The notes under the pieces were generated by a model. The model did not search any database. It was not told the origin of the DNA and saw only the letters and a program-made list of their open reading frames with translations. From Clostridium culturomicium (GTDB lineage Bacteria; Bacillota; Clostridia; Clostridiales; Clostridiaceae), in assembly GCF_000821305.1 (NCBI RefSeq), contig NZ_CCXK01000017.1, forward strand, positions 1,522,827-1,586,826: a stretch of DNA of 64,000 nt, in the 5' to 3' direction. This document shows positions 44,024-52,807 of the stretch, one piece after another. Each line of letters opens with the position of its first letter. The first letter of the stretch is position 1. Position numbers and translations under genes: made by a program.

Positions 44024-44066
44024 TGAATACTTTATTCATTTTTACCAGAAACGAATATCTTATTCA
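44024..44066. promoter_or_regulatory. Twin palindromes in the ppdK upstream region
   Basis: TGAATA-CTT-TATTCA (44024-44038) and CGAATA-TCT-TATTCA (44052-44066) are near-identical inverted repeats with centres 28 bases apart. The second overlaps the stop codon of the CcpN-like gene. They are good candidates for binding by that regulator, which would control ppdK. Confidence 0.55.
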
Positions 44067-44698
44067 TCTTCACCCAATTTAACAAAAATTCCAGTAATGG
44101 TTGTTTTGGATATCTTACCTACAATTTTTAATACTTCTTTTCCGTCTACACCTTCCCGCCTTATTACCGGCAGACTGTCTACCTGATGCTCAATTATTTT
44201 TTTTGCTGCGACAAATGCTGAATCGTCTTCAGATACCCAAATGATATTTGGCATTCTAGTCATGATGATTCCGACAGGTACTCTATGCATGTCAGCTGTT
44301 CCCATTGCCATTTTTATAAAGTCTTTTCTTGATACAGCCCCTAAGAGCACGCCATCGTTTTCTATGAACAAGGTACCTGCATCATTGAGGAATAAAGTTA
44401 ATATTGCCTCATAAACAGGTGTCTCTTCCTTGACTAGAACCGGCTTCGACATTATATCCCGAACCCTAATTTTTCTGATTTCACCACTACTTGAATTCTT
44501 CGAAGAGTTTCTCATACAGACATATCCCACTTTAGGTCTTGCCTGCAATATTCCAGTCATGGTTAGTATAGATAAATCTGGTCGTATGGCGGAGCGAGTT
44601 AGTCCTAACTCTTTGGCAATTGCTTCACTTGTTATTGGTTCATTAGCTTTCACTAGCTCTATAATCTGTTCTTGTCTCTCTGAGAGTTTAATGACAAT
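44060..44698 (-). CDS. CcpN-like regulator (HTH plus paired CBS domains), probable AUU start
   Basis: The N-terminal helix-turn-helix reads KLSERQEQIIELVKANEPIT followed by SEAIAKELGLTRSAIRPDLS. Two CBS domains follow (IRVRDIMSKPVLVKEETPVYEA and IIWVSEDDSAFVAAKKIIEHQ). This matches CcpN (YqzB), a repressor of gluconeogenic genes that senses adenine nucleotides. A GTG at 44653 would cut the first helix off. Reading upstream, no in-frame ATG, GTG or TTG exists, but an ATT at 44698 lies just after AAAGGTGG and gives 212 residues, the length recalled for B. subtilis CcpN. The start is therefore inferred. Confidence 0.75.
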   Translation of the reverse strand: MVIKLSERQEQIIELVKANEPITSEAIAKELGLTRSAIRPDLSILTMTGILQARPKVGYVCMRNSSKNSSSGEIRKIRVRDIMSKPVLVKEETPVYEAILTLFLNDAGTLFIENDGVLLGAVSRKDFIKMAMGTADMHRVPVGIIMTRMPNIIWVSEDDSAFVAAKKIIEHQVDSLPVIRREGVDGKEVLKIVGKISKTTITGIFVKLGEDE

Positions 44699-44944
44699 TC
44701 GCCACCTTTCATTTCCAATACTTATGATAATATCATACTTTTATGTAAAATAAAACCACAGCATTGTTTATAATTAATCGTTTTTAATTTTTTCTTCCTT
44801 TGCTAATTTCCACTATAGGTATATTATAGCATGATATTATAAAAAGGAATATTATTTTTCAATATTTTTCTTGAAAAGAAGTAAAATTTTCACTCAATTT
44901 GGAATATTTTGTGATATCCTTGTAAACATTTTATTTCAAACAAA
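44699..44944. other. Leader region of the CcpN-like gene
   Basis: AT-rich, with a perfect palindrome TATGATA-A-TATCATA at about 44724-44738 that could be an autoregulatory site. No coding frame. Confidence 0.35.
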
Positions 44945-44968
44945 AAAGATGAGTTCCCCCATCTTTTT
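44945..44968 (-). terminator. Terminator of the DUF4342 gene
   Basis: AAAGATG/CATCTTT around a GC-containing loop, with six T residues on the minus strand. Confidence 0.8.
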
Positions 44969-45003
44969 CTATTTAATCAAGTAACTCTTTACGCATTTAA
45001 TAT

Positions 45004-45552
45004 TTATCTGTTCTTATTATTCTTCATTTGATTAATCTTATCCTTAATTTTAAATGAAGTTTGAGAAAAAACCTCTTGTAGTTCATGTCCAACTTCAGAT
45101 GCAACCTTTGTTGTAGTTTTAACGCCTTTTTCTACATATTTATTTACAACCTCAACTGTACCATCCTTTTTAATGATATCAATTTCCAGCTTTGTAAATA
45201 CTGCGGTTGCAGCACCTAAAAGAAGAATAACAGGCTGCAGAACCATTATTACCCCAACTACAAGACCTGCATTAACTGGTATATTTACAATAACAGTATC
45301 ATCCTTTCGAATAATAATTCTAGCCACATTCCCGCTTTTGATTAACTCTTTTATGTAGTTAACAAATTCGTTCTGGCTTATTTTATCATATATATTACCG
45401 AATTCATCATCATCCTTTTTCTTTTTCTCAAAATATATTAAGGCCTCAATAAGATCACCATTGAATTTTTTAAGCAATGCTTCTGCTTCTTCATTTGATA
45501 AATTAGTACGTTCTTTAAGAATTTCTATCTTTTTTAATGTATCCTGGTCCAC
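45004..45552 (-). CDS. DUF4342 protein with UBA-like N-terminus
   Basis: A 182-residue protein. Residues about 8-42 (IEILKERTNLSNEEAEALLK...NGDLIEALIYFE) resemble the UBA/TS-N helical fold. Residues about 60-135 are the DUF4342 region with a hydrophobic hairpin (VNAGLVVGVIMVLQPVILLLGAATAVF) that may insert into the membrane. A charged amphipathic tail ends the protein. The function is unknown. The start is GTG behind AGGGGG. It lies 34 bases after recO, so it may be the last gene of the recO operon. Confidence 0.75.
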   Translation of the reverse strand: MDQDTLKKIEILKERTNLSNEEAEALLKKFNGDLIEALIYFEKKKKDDDEFGNIYDKISQNEFVNYIKELIKSGNVARIIIRKDDTVIVNIPVNAGLVVGVIMVLQPVILLLGAATAVFTKLEIDIIKKDGTVEVVNKYVEKGVKTTTKVASEVGHELQEVFSQTSFKIKDKINQMKNNKNR

Positions 45553-45585
45553 AAATATTCCCCCTAAGCAATATTTACCCTTATT

Positions 45586-46344
45586 TTACATTATACCATT
45601 GGTAGTAGCCATTTGAAAACCTGTAAGCAACGATAAACTCTTAGGTTTCCTTCTATAGTTCAACTCTATAAATGTAGTTAAAATCTTGCATATTTCTTGT
45701 TTAGTTCTTTCATCTAAAGCAAGTCGCCCTGCTTTTTCTAAATCAACCTTACTAAGAAATTTAATTCCATTATATGCTGCTATAGACACATGAGTTCCAT
45801 ATCTCTTGTCACAATTTCCACATACTCCGCCATAAAACTGAAAAGATATGTAATCAGAGTTATTAACCTTATTTCCACAAACAGCACAGTGTTCTAAAGA
45901 AATTCCGTATCCTGTAGCTTTTAAAAGTTTTATTTCAAAAGCTCTAGCCAAAATATCTAAATCAACTGCTCCATTTCTCATAAGGAAGAAAGCCTTTATA
46001 ATGTCCACGAAAATCTCATTGCATGGGTCTTCCTCTATTGCTATATCTACCAACTCATTAAAGTATGAACCATATATTAATGTATCATAATTATCTAAAA
46101 TATCTTGAAAGGAGTCAATAATCCTACCTTCATTTAAAGAAAACATAGTTCTACCCTTAAATAAAACATATTCACCAAAGCAGAAAGGCAAGGTATTAGA
46201 AAAGTTTTTATTTTTACTTTTCCTTGCCCCCTTCGCAATGACCGTTACTTTTCCATACTCCTCTGTAAGTATCCAAAGCAATTTATCATTTTCTTTATAA
46301 TCCTGAACTTTTAACACCATTCCTCTTGTTTTAATGGTACTCAC
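45586..46344 (-). CDS. recO: DNA repair protein RecO
   Basis: A 252-residue RecO. The N-terminal OB fold is TRGMVLKVQDYKENDKLLWILTEEYGKVTVIAKGARK, followed by a helical region and a zinc site with CAVCG and CGNC. It helps load RecA by displacing SSB in the RecFOR pathway. A GTG at 46344 behind TAGGTGGG is preferred to the GTG three codons upstream, which overlaps the ribosome site. It follows era by 16 bases, the usual Firmicute order. Confidence 0.93.
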   Translation of the reverse strand: MSTIKTRGMVLKVQDYKENDKLLWILTEEYGKVTVIAKGARKSKNKNFSNTLPFCFGEYVLFKGRTMFSLNEGRIIDSFQDILDNYDTLIYGSYFNELVDIAIEEDPCNEIFVDIIKAFFLMRNGAVDLDILARAFEIKLLKATGYGISLEHCAVCGNKVNNSDYISFQFYGGVCGNCDKRYGTHVSIAAYNGIKFLSKVDLEKAGRLALDERTKQEICKILTTFIELNYRRKPKSLSLLTGFQMATTNGIM

Positions 46345-46360
46345 AATTCCCACCTACAAT

Positions 46361-47242
46361 CTACTTATATCCAAGCTCCTTAAGAAGGAAGGAGCTGTCT
46401 CTCCATTCACCCTTAACTTTAACCCAAATCTTTAAATTAACCTTTGCATTTAAGAACTTTTCTATATCTTGTCTAGCATAGGTCGATATCTTTTTTAACA
46501 TAGATCCATTCTTCCCGATGATAATACCTTTATGTGAATCTTTTTCGCATAACATATTTGCTTCTATATGGTATTTACCATTTTCCTGCTGCTTCATTGA
46601 AAGAATTTCTATAGCTATTCCATGTGGTACTTCCTGAGATAATAACCTTAATGCTTTTTCTCTTATTATCTCCATTACTATGAACCTTTCCTGTTGGTCA
46701 GTTATCATATCCTCTGGATAATACTTAGGTCCCTCTGGAAGCTTATCAACTATTAATTCCAATAACTTATCAGTATTTTTCCCATTCATTGCTGATATAG
46801 GAATTATTTCTGCAAAATCAAACAGCTTTGTATATTCTTCAAGCGCTGTTGCAACTTTATTTTCTGCATTTTCATCGATCTTATTAACAACCAAAAATAC
46901 AGGTGTTCCACAACCTTTAAGCTGCTCTAATATATGAAGGTCACCCTCTTTAACTCCACCATCTGGTGTTGTCAAAAATACAACCACATCAACTTCTTTC
47001 ATTGAATCCTTGGCATTTTTCATCATGTAATCACCAAGCTTATTCTTTGGCTTATGCATACCTGGCGTATCAACGAATACTATCTGATAGTTATCCTTTG
47101 TTAATATTGTCTGTATGTTATTTCTAGTAGTTTGTGGTCTACTAGAAACAATAGACAACTTCTCTCCCATTAAATGATTTAACAGGGTGGATTTCCCTAC
47201 ATTAGGTCTTCCCACAATTGTTATAAATCCTGATTTAAACAT
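46361..47242 (-). CDS. era: GTPase Era
   Basis: A 293-residue Era. G1 is GRPNVGKSTLLN, the switch region RPQTTRN, G3 DTPGMHKP and G4 NKID. The C-terminal KH domain has IIGKNGSMLKKISTYARQDIE, which binds the 3' end of 16S rRNA during small-subunit maturation. AAGGAGG precedes the ATG. Ten bases separate it from cdd. Confidence 0.97.
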   Translation of the reverse strand: MFKSGFITIVGRPNVGKSTLLNHLMGEKLSIVSSRPQTTRNNIQTILTKDNYQIVFVDTPGMHKPKNKLGDYMMKNAKDSMKEVDVVVFLTTPDGGVKEGDLHILEQLKGCGTPVFLVVNKIDENAENKVATALEEYTKLFDFAEIIPISAMNGKNTDKLLELIVDKLPEGPKYYPEDMITDQQERFIVMEIIREKALRLLSQEVPHGIAIEILSMKQQENGKYHIEANMLCEKDSHKGIIIGKNGSMLKKISTYARQDIEKFLNAKVNLKIWVKVKGEWRDSSFLLKELGYK

Positions 47243-47251
47243 ATTTCCTCC

Positions 47252-47650
47252 TTACTTAAGCAAATCAGATTTTCTGAAAGCTCCTGGTAAAATTTCTTCT
47301 AAAGTTTTTACTTGATATTCCTCTTCGTTTTTCACAATTATTATTTCAATATCATCACTGGCAAATTCAGCAATAACCTGTCTACATATTCCACATGGAG
47401 AAGTGAAGGCAGACATATCTCCAACAACTGCAATCTTTTTAATTGAAGTGTGTCCTTCTGAAACTGCTTTAAATATTGCCGTTCTTTCAGCACAGTTAGC
47501 AGCACCATAGGAAGCATTCTCTATGTTACATCCTGTATAAACACTACCATCTTCCATTTCTACAGCAGCACCCACTTTAAAATTCGAATATGGTACATAA
47601 GCTTTCTCTCTTGCTTCAATACTTAGTTTTACTAATTCTTTTATCTCCAT
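47252..47650 (-). CDS. cdd: Cytidine deaminase
   Basis: A 132-residue homotetrameric-type cytidine deaminase. Zinc and catalytic motifs are NCAERTAIF (Cys ligand and the proton-shuttling Glu) and PCGICRQV (two Cys ligands). It deaminates cytidine and deoxycytidine for pyrimidine salvage. The ATG follows GGAGGG. Position between the dgkA-type gene and era is conserved in Firmicutes. Confidence 0.96.
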   Translation of the reverse strand: MEIKELVKLSIEAREKAYVPYSNFKVGAAVEMEDGSVYTGCNIENASYGAANCAERTAIFKAVSEGHTSIKKIAVVGDMSAFTSPCGICRQVIAEFASDDIEIIIVKNEEEYQVKTLEEILPGAFRKSDLLK

Positions 47651-47729
47651 TTAATTTCCCTCCAATTATATTCGGTTGTTCTAGTATACACCATAACCAG
47701 GACTATTGTCCCTCTTTTTTTAATTATTA

Positions 47730-48440
47730 TTACATTATAACCTTATAAATAAACAGAGTGAGTAAAGTTCCTAAAAGAGCCCCTGCAATAACCTCCCATA
47801 TGGAGTGCACATCTGAATCTACTCTGCTTTGAGCAACTATAACCGCCATTAAATAAGATAACGCCATTATAAATGGAGCTGACTCCATTTCTGAGGTCAT
47901 TAAAGTTATAATAGTAGCTAAAGCAAATGCTAATGAACTATGTCCACTAGGCATTCCTCCTCTTAAAGCTGTGCCTTCTCCGTATACAGCTTTTATCACC
48001 ACCGTAACTATACACACTATTACAAGAACTAAAAAGATCATAAGAGGACTTGAATTTTTTATTTTATTTAACATTATTAATGATAAAGGAAACATCTTAT
48101 CATAAAAGATTATGTATCCAACTAAAACTGCATTGATTGCAGTTATAAGAACAGCTCCTGCTGCTACATTTTTAGCTATTTTAGCTAAAGGATGATAAAA
48201 ATTAGTGGTAGCATCTATAGCACTTTCCACTGCAGTATTAACCATCTCTGCCACAATAACCATTGTTATTGTTATTGTTAGTATTAACAGTTCAATTTTA
48301 GTTATATCAAAGAAGAAGCACGCAGTAAGAATCAATATTGCTAATATCATATGTATTCTCATATTACGCTGAGTTCTAATTGAATATATTATTCCCTCAA
48401 TAGCATAATTAAAGCTATCCACCATTTTTTTTACCTTCAT
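47730..48440 (-). CDS. Diacylglycerol/undecaprenol kinase fused to a PAP2 phosphatase
   Basis: A 236-residue membrane protein with two domains. Residues about 1-115 are a DgkA-type kinase (FNYAIEGIIYSIRTQRNMRIH, and EMVNTAVESAIDATT carrying the catalytic Glu). Residues about 120-236 are a PAP2 phosphatase with K-x6-R-like KAVYGEGTALRGG, PSGHSS and SRVDSDVHSIWEV. The two activities (adding and removing a phosphate on a lipid alcohol) are opposite, so the fusion may cycle undecaprenol phosphates or diacylglycerol. In many Firmicutes this slot holds DgkA alone. Confidence 0.88.
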   Translation of the reverse strand: MKVKKMVDSFNYAIEGIIYSIRTQRNMRIHMILAILILTACFFFDITKIELLILTITITMVIVAEMVNTAVESAIDATTNFYHPLAKIAKNVAAGAVLITAINAVLVGYIIFYDKMFPLSLIMLNKIKNSSPLMIFLVLVIVCIVTVVIKAVYGEGTALRGGMPSGHSSLAFALATIITLMTSEMESAPFIMALSYLMAVIVAQSRVDSDVHSIWEVIAGALLGTLLTLFIYKVIM

Positions 48441-48465
48441 AACATTCCCCGCCTCACCTTAAAAC

Positions 48466-48966
48466 CTATCGCCTTATTTCAAACTTGTTTAATATCTCCT
48501 CTTCTCTCGCTCTCATCACCTTCTTTTCCTCTTCTTCCATGTGGTCATATCCTAGAAGATGAAGAATAGAGTGAATAATTAAGTAACATACTTCTCTTTG
48601 AAAAGAATGGCCGAAATCTTCACTTTGCTCCTTTGCTCTTTCTAATGAAAGAACTATATCACCAAGAACTAGATTTCCTTCATTTAAATCAATTTGCGAA
48701 AATTCATATCCCACATAACAATCCTTAAATACATTCTTGTCATCATAATCTAACATGGGGAAAGAAAGCACATCTGTTGCTTTGTCTATACCTCTGGTTT
48801 CTTCATTAATTTCTTTTATACTTTCATTGTCTACATAAATCACACTAACCTCATAAGGAATTAGAACCTGTTCTTCCTTTAACGCATAATCTATGATTTC
48901 ATCAATCAGTTTTGTCAGATCTTCATCAACCATCAGTAAACTTTGTCTATCGTCCTTGTATATCAT
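48466..48966 (-). CDS. ybeY: Endoribonuclease YbeY (rRNA maturation)
   Basis: A 166-residue YbeY with the zinc motif H-x3-H-x5-H in HSILHLLGYDH near the C-terminus and TRGIDKATDVLSFPM in the core. It processes rRNA, notably the 16S 3' end. The ATG follows GAGAGG. It sits 25 bases upstream of the kinase/PAP2 fusion. Confidence 0.96.
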   Translation of the reverse strand: MIYKDDRQSLLMVDEDLTKLIDEIIDYALKEEQVLIPYEVSVIYVDNESIKEINEETRGIDKATDVLSFPMLDYDDKNVFKDCYVGYEFSQIDLNEGNLVLGDIVLSLERAKEQSEDFGHSFQREVCYLIIHSILHLLGYDHMEEEEKKVMRAREEEILNKFEIRR

Positions 48967-49060
48967 TTTATACCTCTCATATACTATTTATACTTATTAT
49001 TTATTAGTTTTCCCATAAACCTTTTTTTAACTTTCAAATTAAATTTCTTTTATTTTTATT

Positions 49061-49084
49061 AAAACTCCCCTTTCGGGGAGTTTT
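49061..49084 (-). terminator. Terminator after the HD phosphodiesterase gene
   Basis: AAAACTCCCC/GGGGAGTTTT perfect 10-bp stem with a TTTC loop and T-rich tail. It separates the sporulation/HD block from ybeY onward, so ybeY needs its own promoter or read-through. Confidence 0.85.
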
Positions 49085-49110
49085 AATTCACTTCATTTTA
49101 AAGTTAAATA

Positions 49111-51342
49111 CTATTTATCCTTAGGTTTAAACTTATCCTTTAAACCAAAAGCTCCCTTAACATAAATTTTAACCTTATCCTCATCTTCTTCAACTTCAAC
49201 AACATCTTTATCTAACATAGATTTTGTTAATTTTTCCTTTGGATATTCTATTCTTTCATGATAAATTCCTGAAAGAACGGTTAAAAAGCTTTCTCTAATT
49301 TTTTCTAAATCCTTAAAAGTTAAATCTGAATTTTTAAGCTGTCCTTCATCAAGCCTTGTCTTAATAATATTATCAACCATTTTTTCAATTTTTTCTTTAT
49401 CTGGCTTTTGGATGGATCTAACAGCTGCCTCAACTCCATCAGCCATCATAACAATAGTTGACTCCTTAGTTCTTGGAGGTCTTCCACTATATTTATAATC
49501 CTCTTCATTCACATCATCCGGATTTTCACTGTTATTTCTCATGGTTATATAGAAATATTTTACTGTTGAATCTCCATGATGCTCATTAATTACATCAATA
49601 ATAGACCTTGGAAGATTATGTTTGTTAGCTAATTTTATTCCATCATCAACGTGAGAAAGTATTATTGCTGCACTAAGGGCAGGTGACATCCCATCATGAG
49701 GATTAATACCTATCTGGTTTTCCTTAAAGTAATAAGGTCTTTCAAGCTTACCTACATCATGATAGTAAGCTGCAGTTCTCGCCATTATTGGATTAGCCCC
49801 AACTTTTTCTGCTGCCATTTCTGCTAAATTAGCAACTAAAACTGAATGATGATAAGTCCCTGGTGCTTCTAATAATAATCTTCTCATCAACGGATTGTTA
49901 GGATTTGATAACTCAAGTAATTTCATGTTAGTAATAATATCAAAGGCATTTTCCAAGAATGGAAGTATTCCAATTGCCAATATTCCTGAAATCACAGCTC
50001 CACCACCAGCACATAATGCCTTTGATATAACACTCCTTAAATCTGAACTTAAAAAGTAACCTATTACACCTGTAGCAAAAATATTTATAACTCCGATTAT
50101 CAAGCTAGAATATAATATATCACTTCTTTGCTGAACTCTTTTTAATACTATTGGTACTATTACTGCATTTAAAATTGCAATAATCATTATATGCGGACCA
50201 AAGCTTGCTAAAAGTGCAATAAACACCACATTTAAGGTTCCAAATACCAAAGAGGTCTTATCATCAATAAGAACCGTAAATAAAATATAAACACACGCAA
50301 ATGGAGCGAAAAAAACATTAATAGTTACTGCTATTCTTGCTAATAGAACAGATAATATTGTTAAAATATTTATCAATGCCACCTTTGAACTATCCTTATA
50401 TATATCAGGCCTCTTGTCTTTTAAATATATCCATTGAAGAGTAATTACTCCTCCAACAAGAACTGCTAAAGCTAAATATAAGTATAATCGTGTAGATTTA
50501 TCATTATCCAAAAGACCCGCATCCTCCAGCAGCTGAATTTGAGCCTCTGTAACAGGCTGACCTTCAGATACAATAGTTTGGTCCTTTTTATACATAACAG
50601 GTGTCACACTTTTTATAGCTGCCTGTCTCGCTTCCTCTGTTTTTGTGTGATCAATAAAAGAACTTGCCTTTGTTTGAAGATGCCCTATAGAGGTAGCCAT
50701 ATCCTTAATAGCTTTAGAATAACTAGTGTTATTAAAAGCCATTTGAACCCTATTTTGAGCATTAAATATATCCTGTGAGTTTCCTTCTCTTATCTGCATA
50801 TTATCATAAACATCATTAAGTGCTGCTACTAAATCATCATGAACACTTTGCAACTGAGTACTGCTAAGGGATAATAAAATCTCATAATTTTCTACTGATA
50901 TTTTATCAATAGGACTTTGCTCCTTAAGTTTTTTAATCTTTTCAGCTTTCAATCTAGCTGCGTCCTGTTCTGCCGTATCAACATCTGGATCCGTGGATGT
51001 ACTTGGTATTATAGATGTATTATTATTAACATCAGTTACAAGCTGAAATAACTTATCAATATTATCTATTGCCGTCTTTTTCACATCAGCATTATAGGTA
51101 TATACATCTTGAAGATGGTTTAACTCCTCCTCAATCTTCTTTTGAGTTGCAACTTTATCCTCTACATCCTTTGGCGCTTTTATATCGATTTTTGCTATCT
51201 CACCAACTTCCAGATTATACTTTTTCGTTACCACTACCGAGCTTAAAATAAAATAAACAATTAAAGCAGTGGCAATAAAAGTAATATACGGTTTTATTTT
51301 TGGAAACTTAGTCTTCTTCAATAACGTATTTTTATATCCCAT
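49111..51342 (-). CDS. pgpH: PgpH-like membrane HD phosphodiesterase (7TMR-HD)
   Basis: A 743-residue protein: one N-terminal span, an extracellular 7TMR-HDED region of about 250 residues, seven hydrophobic spans (about 285-470), then a cytoplasmic HD domain with TYHHSVLVANLAE, YYHDVGKLERP and HGDST. The Listeria homolog PgpH hydrolyses c-di-AMP, so a c-di-AMP phosphodiesterase role is likely. The ATG follows GAAGGTGG. Order yqfC-yqfD-(this)-ybeY is the conserved cluster, but phoH is missing between yqfD and this gene. Confidence 0.92.
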   Translation of the reverse strand: MGYKNTLLKKTKFPKIKPYITFIATALIVYFILSSVVVTKKYNLEVGEIAKIDIKAPKDVEDKVATQKKIEEELNHLQDVYTYNADVKKTAIDNIDKLFQLVTDVNNNTSIIPSTSTDPDVDTAEQDAARLKAEKIKKLKEQSPIDKISVENYEILLSLSSTQLQSVHDDLVAALNDVYDNMQIREGNSQDIFNAQNRVQMAFNNTSYSKAIKDMATSIGHLQTKASSFIDHTKTEEARQAAIKSVTPVMYKKDQTIVSEGQPVTEAQIQLLEDAGLLDNDKSTRLYLYLALAVLVGGVITLQWIYLKDKRPDIYKDSSKVALINILTILSVLLARIAVTINVFFAPFACVYILFTVLIDDKTSLVFGTLNVVFIALLASFGPHIMIIAILNAVIVPIVLKRVQQRSDILYSSLIIGVINIFATGVIGYFLSSDLRSVISKALCAGGGAVISGILAIGILPFLENAFDIITNMKLLELSNPNNPLMRRLLLEAPGTYHHSVLVANLAEMAAEKVGANPIMARTAAYYHDVGKLERPYYFKENQIGINPHDGMSPALSAAIILSHVDDGIKLANKHNLPRSIIDVINEHHGDSTVKYFYITMRNNSENPDDVNEEDYKYSGRPPRTKESTIVMMADGVEAAVRSIQKPDKEKIEKMVDNIIKTRLDEGQLKNSDLTFKDLEKIRESFLTVLSGIYHERIEYPKEKLTKSMLDKDVVEVEEDEDKVKIYVKGAFGLKDKFKPKDK

Positions 51343-51357
51343 CTTTCCACCTTCTCT

Positions 51358-52539
51358 TTACGGATTAGCACTATCCTCCTCGGATTGTTCTTCAGTCTGT
51401 GGAGGCGCGATTTCACTCTTTGCTATATCCTCTTCTACCGTTACTAAAACTCTTATTCTGTTCTTCTCTCCAATATCTTCTATTTCTGGAGCAACTGATA
51501 AAACCTTTGCTGCTCTATCAAGATTTAAATATATTTTGTTCTGAAGATCCTTTACTATACCGTCAGTTTCCACAGTCTTTTCAACTTCTTCAGTTTCAAA
51601 ATACTCTTCTCTAATAAAGATACCCCATTTTGTTTCTATTTTATCATAATTTACAAAGTTATTTAATGATTTTCCTAGATAAATTATTTTATTATTTACA
51701 TTTATTCCATACCTAACTTTCTTATTGCCCGTTCTTTCCTTTTCTACATAAGTTTTTGGCACTTCTAAGATTTCTTCATAAAATACAGTTGAAGGCACTT
51801 TTCCTTCAGCCATAACTTGAAACTCCATGGTTTCCTTTCCCTCTTGCCCCTGTATCAAAATATCTCCAGCATTTACAACCTGTCCTGGCTTAACCACAGG
51901 AGTTCCAGAAATAGTATTTATTCTGTTTACAATTCCATTCTTTCTCGCAACTATATTACCTGTATAATCTGGTTTTTCTTTAATCTTAGGAGGCTCTTGA
52001 CGTTCCTTAATTTCAACAGAAAGCTTAGAACCTTCAATTCTTACTTTAATCCACATTATTTCATCAAAATCTCTTACAAGAGCTTTTTCAACTTCTACAA
52101 CGTTTATAGATGTCTTTTTCTTAGTCACATCAATGCCATACTCTTTAAGCATATTTCTTACTTCTACTGGCGCTAAATACCTTTCAGTAATTATATCCAC
52201 CTTCCAAATAAAGGTGCTTAAATAGTATAATACAAAGAAAAATGCTGCTATACCCGCAACTAAAAATTTTCTTGAGTTCAGGTGCATAAAAAAGAATTTC
52301 ATTCCTTTTCTATCCAAAACAACCAGCTTACCTCTAGCTTTTTTCACACCTTCTCTTAATACCTTATAATCTTTTAATTCAATTTTCAAATCTACGGAAA
52401 ACTTATTATTATTTTTTATATCTCTTACATCTACGTTTTTGTTCCACAAAAAGTTCAATATCTTTTCGATCTCGACAGCTTCTATTCTAACCGTTACATA
52501 ACTAGCTTTTACATCATCAAATCTCTTCATAATTATCAT
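51358..52539 (-). CDS. yqfD: Sporulation protein YqfD
   Basis: A 393-residue YqfD-family protein. A cytoplasmic N-terminal part is followed by one membrane span (FLVAGIAAFFFVLYYLSTFIW, about residues 90-110) and an extracellular region with FtsQ/POTRA-like character (VRNMLKEYGI, WIKVRIEGSKLSVEIKER). YqfD is needed for normal sporulation in Bacillus. The ATG at 52539, behind AAAGGTG, overlaps the end of yqfC by 23 bases. A second ATG at 52530 is an alternative start. Confidence 0.9.
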   Translation of the reverse strand: MIIMKRFDDVKASYVTVRIEAVEIEKILNFLWNKNVDVRDIKNNNKFSVDLKIELKDYKVLREGVKKARGKLVVLDRKGMKFFFMHLNSRKFLVAGIAAFFFVLYYLSTFIWKVDIITERYLAPVEVRNMLKEYGIDVTKKKTSINVVEVEKALVRDFDEIMWIKVRIEGSKLSVEIKERQEPPKIKEKPDYTGNIVARKNGIVNRINTISGTPVVKPGQVVNAGDILIQGQEGKETMEFQVMAEGKVPSTVFYEEILEVPKTYVEKERTGNKKVRYGINVNNKIIYLGKSLNNFVNYDKIETKWGIFIREEYFETEEVEKTVETDGIVKDLQNKIYLNLDRAAKVLSVAPEIEDIGEKNRIRVLVTVEEDIAKSEIAPPQTEEQSEEDSANP

Positions 52540-52807
52540 ACACCACACCTTTAAAGTTACCCCTTAAGGTTATAGTGGTTCCCCCAACAAAAGCTATCTC
52601 AAGATTGTCTCCTTTTATTGTAAGCGCACCTAAGGATGTGTTTACCACAAGCTCTGTAGTACTAAATCTCATTACACCTTTATGATTTTCAACGGTTATT
52701 TCTTTTTTAGCTAATATAGTTATTTTTGGTACGTTTAATGTTATCTCTGCTGGCAATTCTAATGTATCCACCAGCTTTTCTCTCATTGCCCCCAATTTGT
52801 TTGCCAT
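52517..52807 (-). CDS. yqfC: Sporulation protein YqfC
   Basis: A 96-residue YabP/YqfC-family protein, with KLVDTLELPAEITLNVPKIT and the beta-rich IAFVGGTTITLRGNF. YqfC belongs to the sigma-E regulon in Bacillus and works with YqfD in the mother cell. The ATG at 52807 behind AGAGGTG is preferred to the GTG three codons upstream, which lies in the ribosome site. Confidence 0.92.
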   Translation of the reverse strand: MANKLGAMREKLVDTLELPAEITLNVPKITILAKKEITVENHKGVMRFSTTELVVNTSLGALTIKGDNLEIAFVGGTTITLRGNFKGVVYDNYEEI

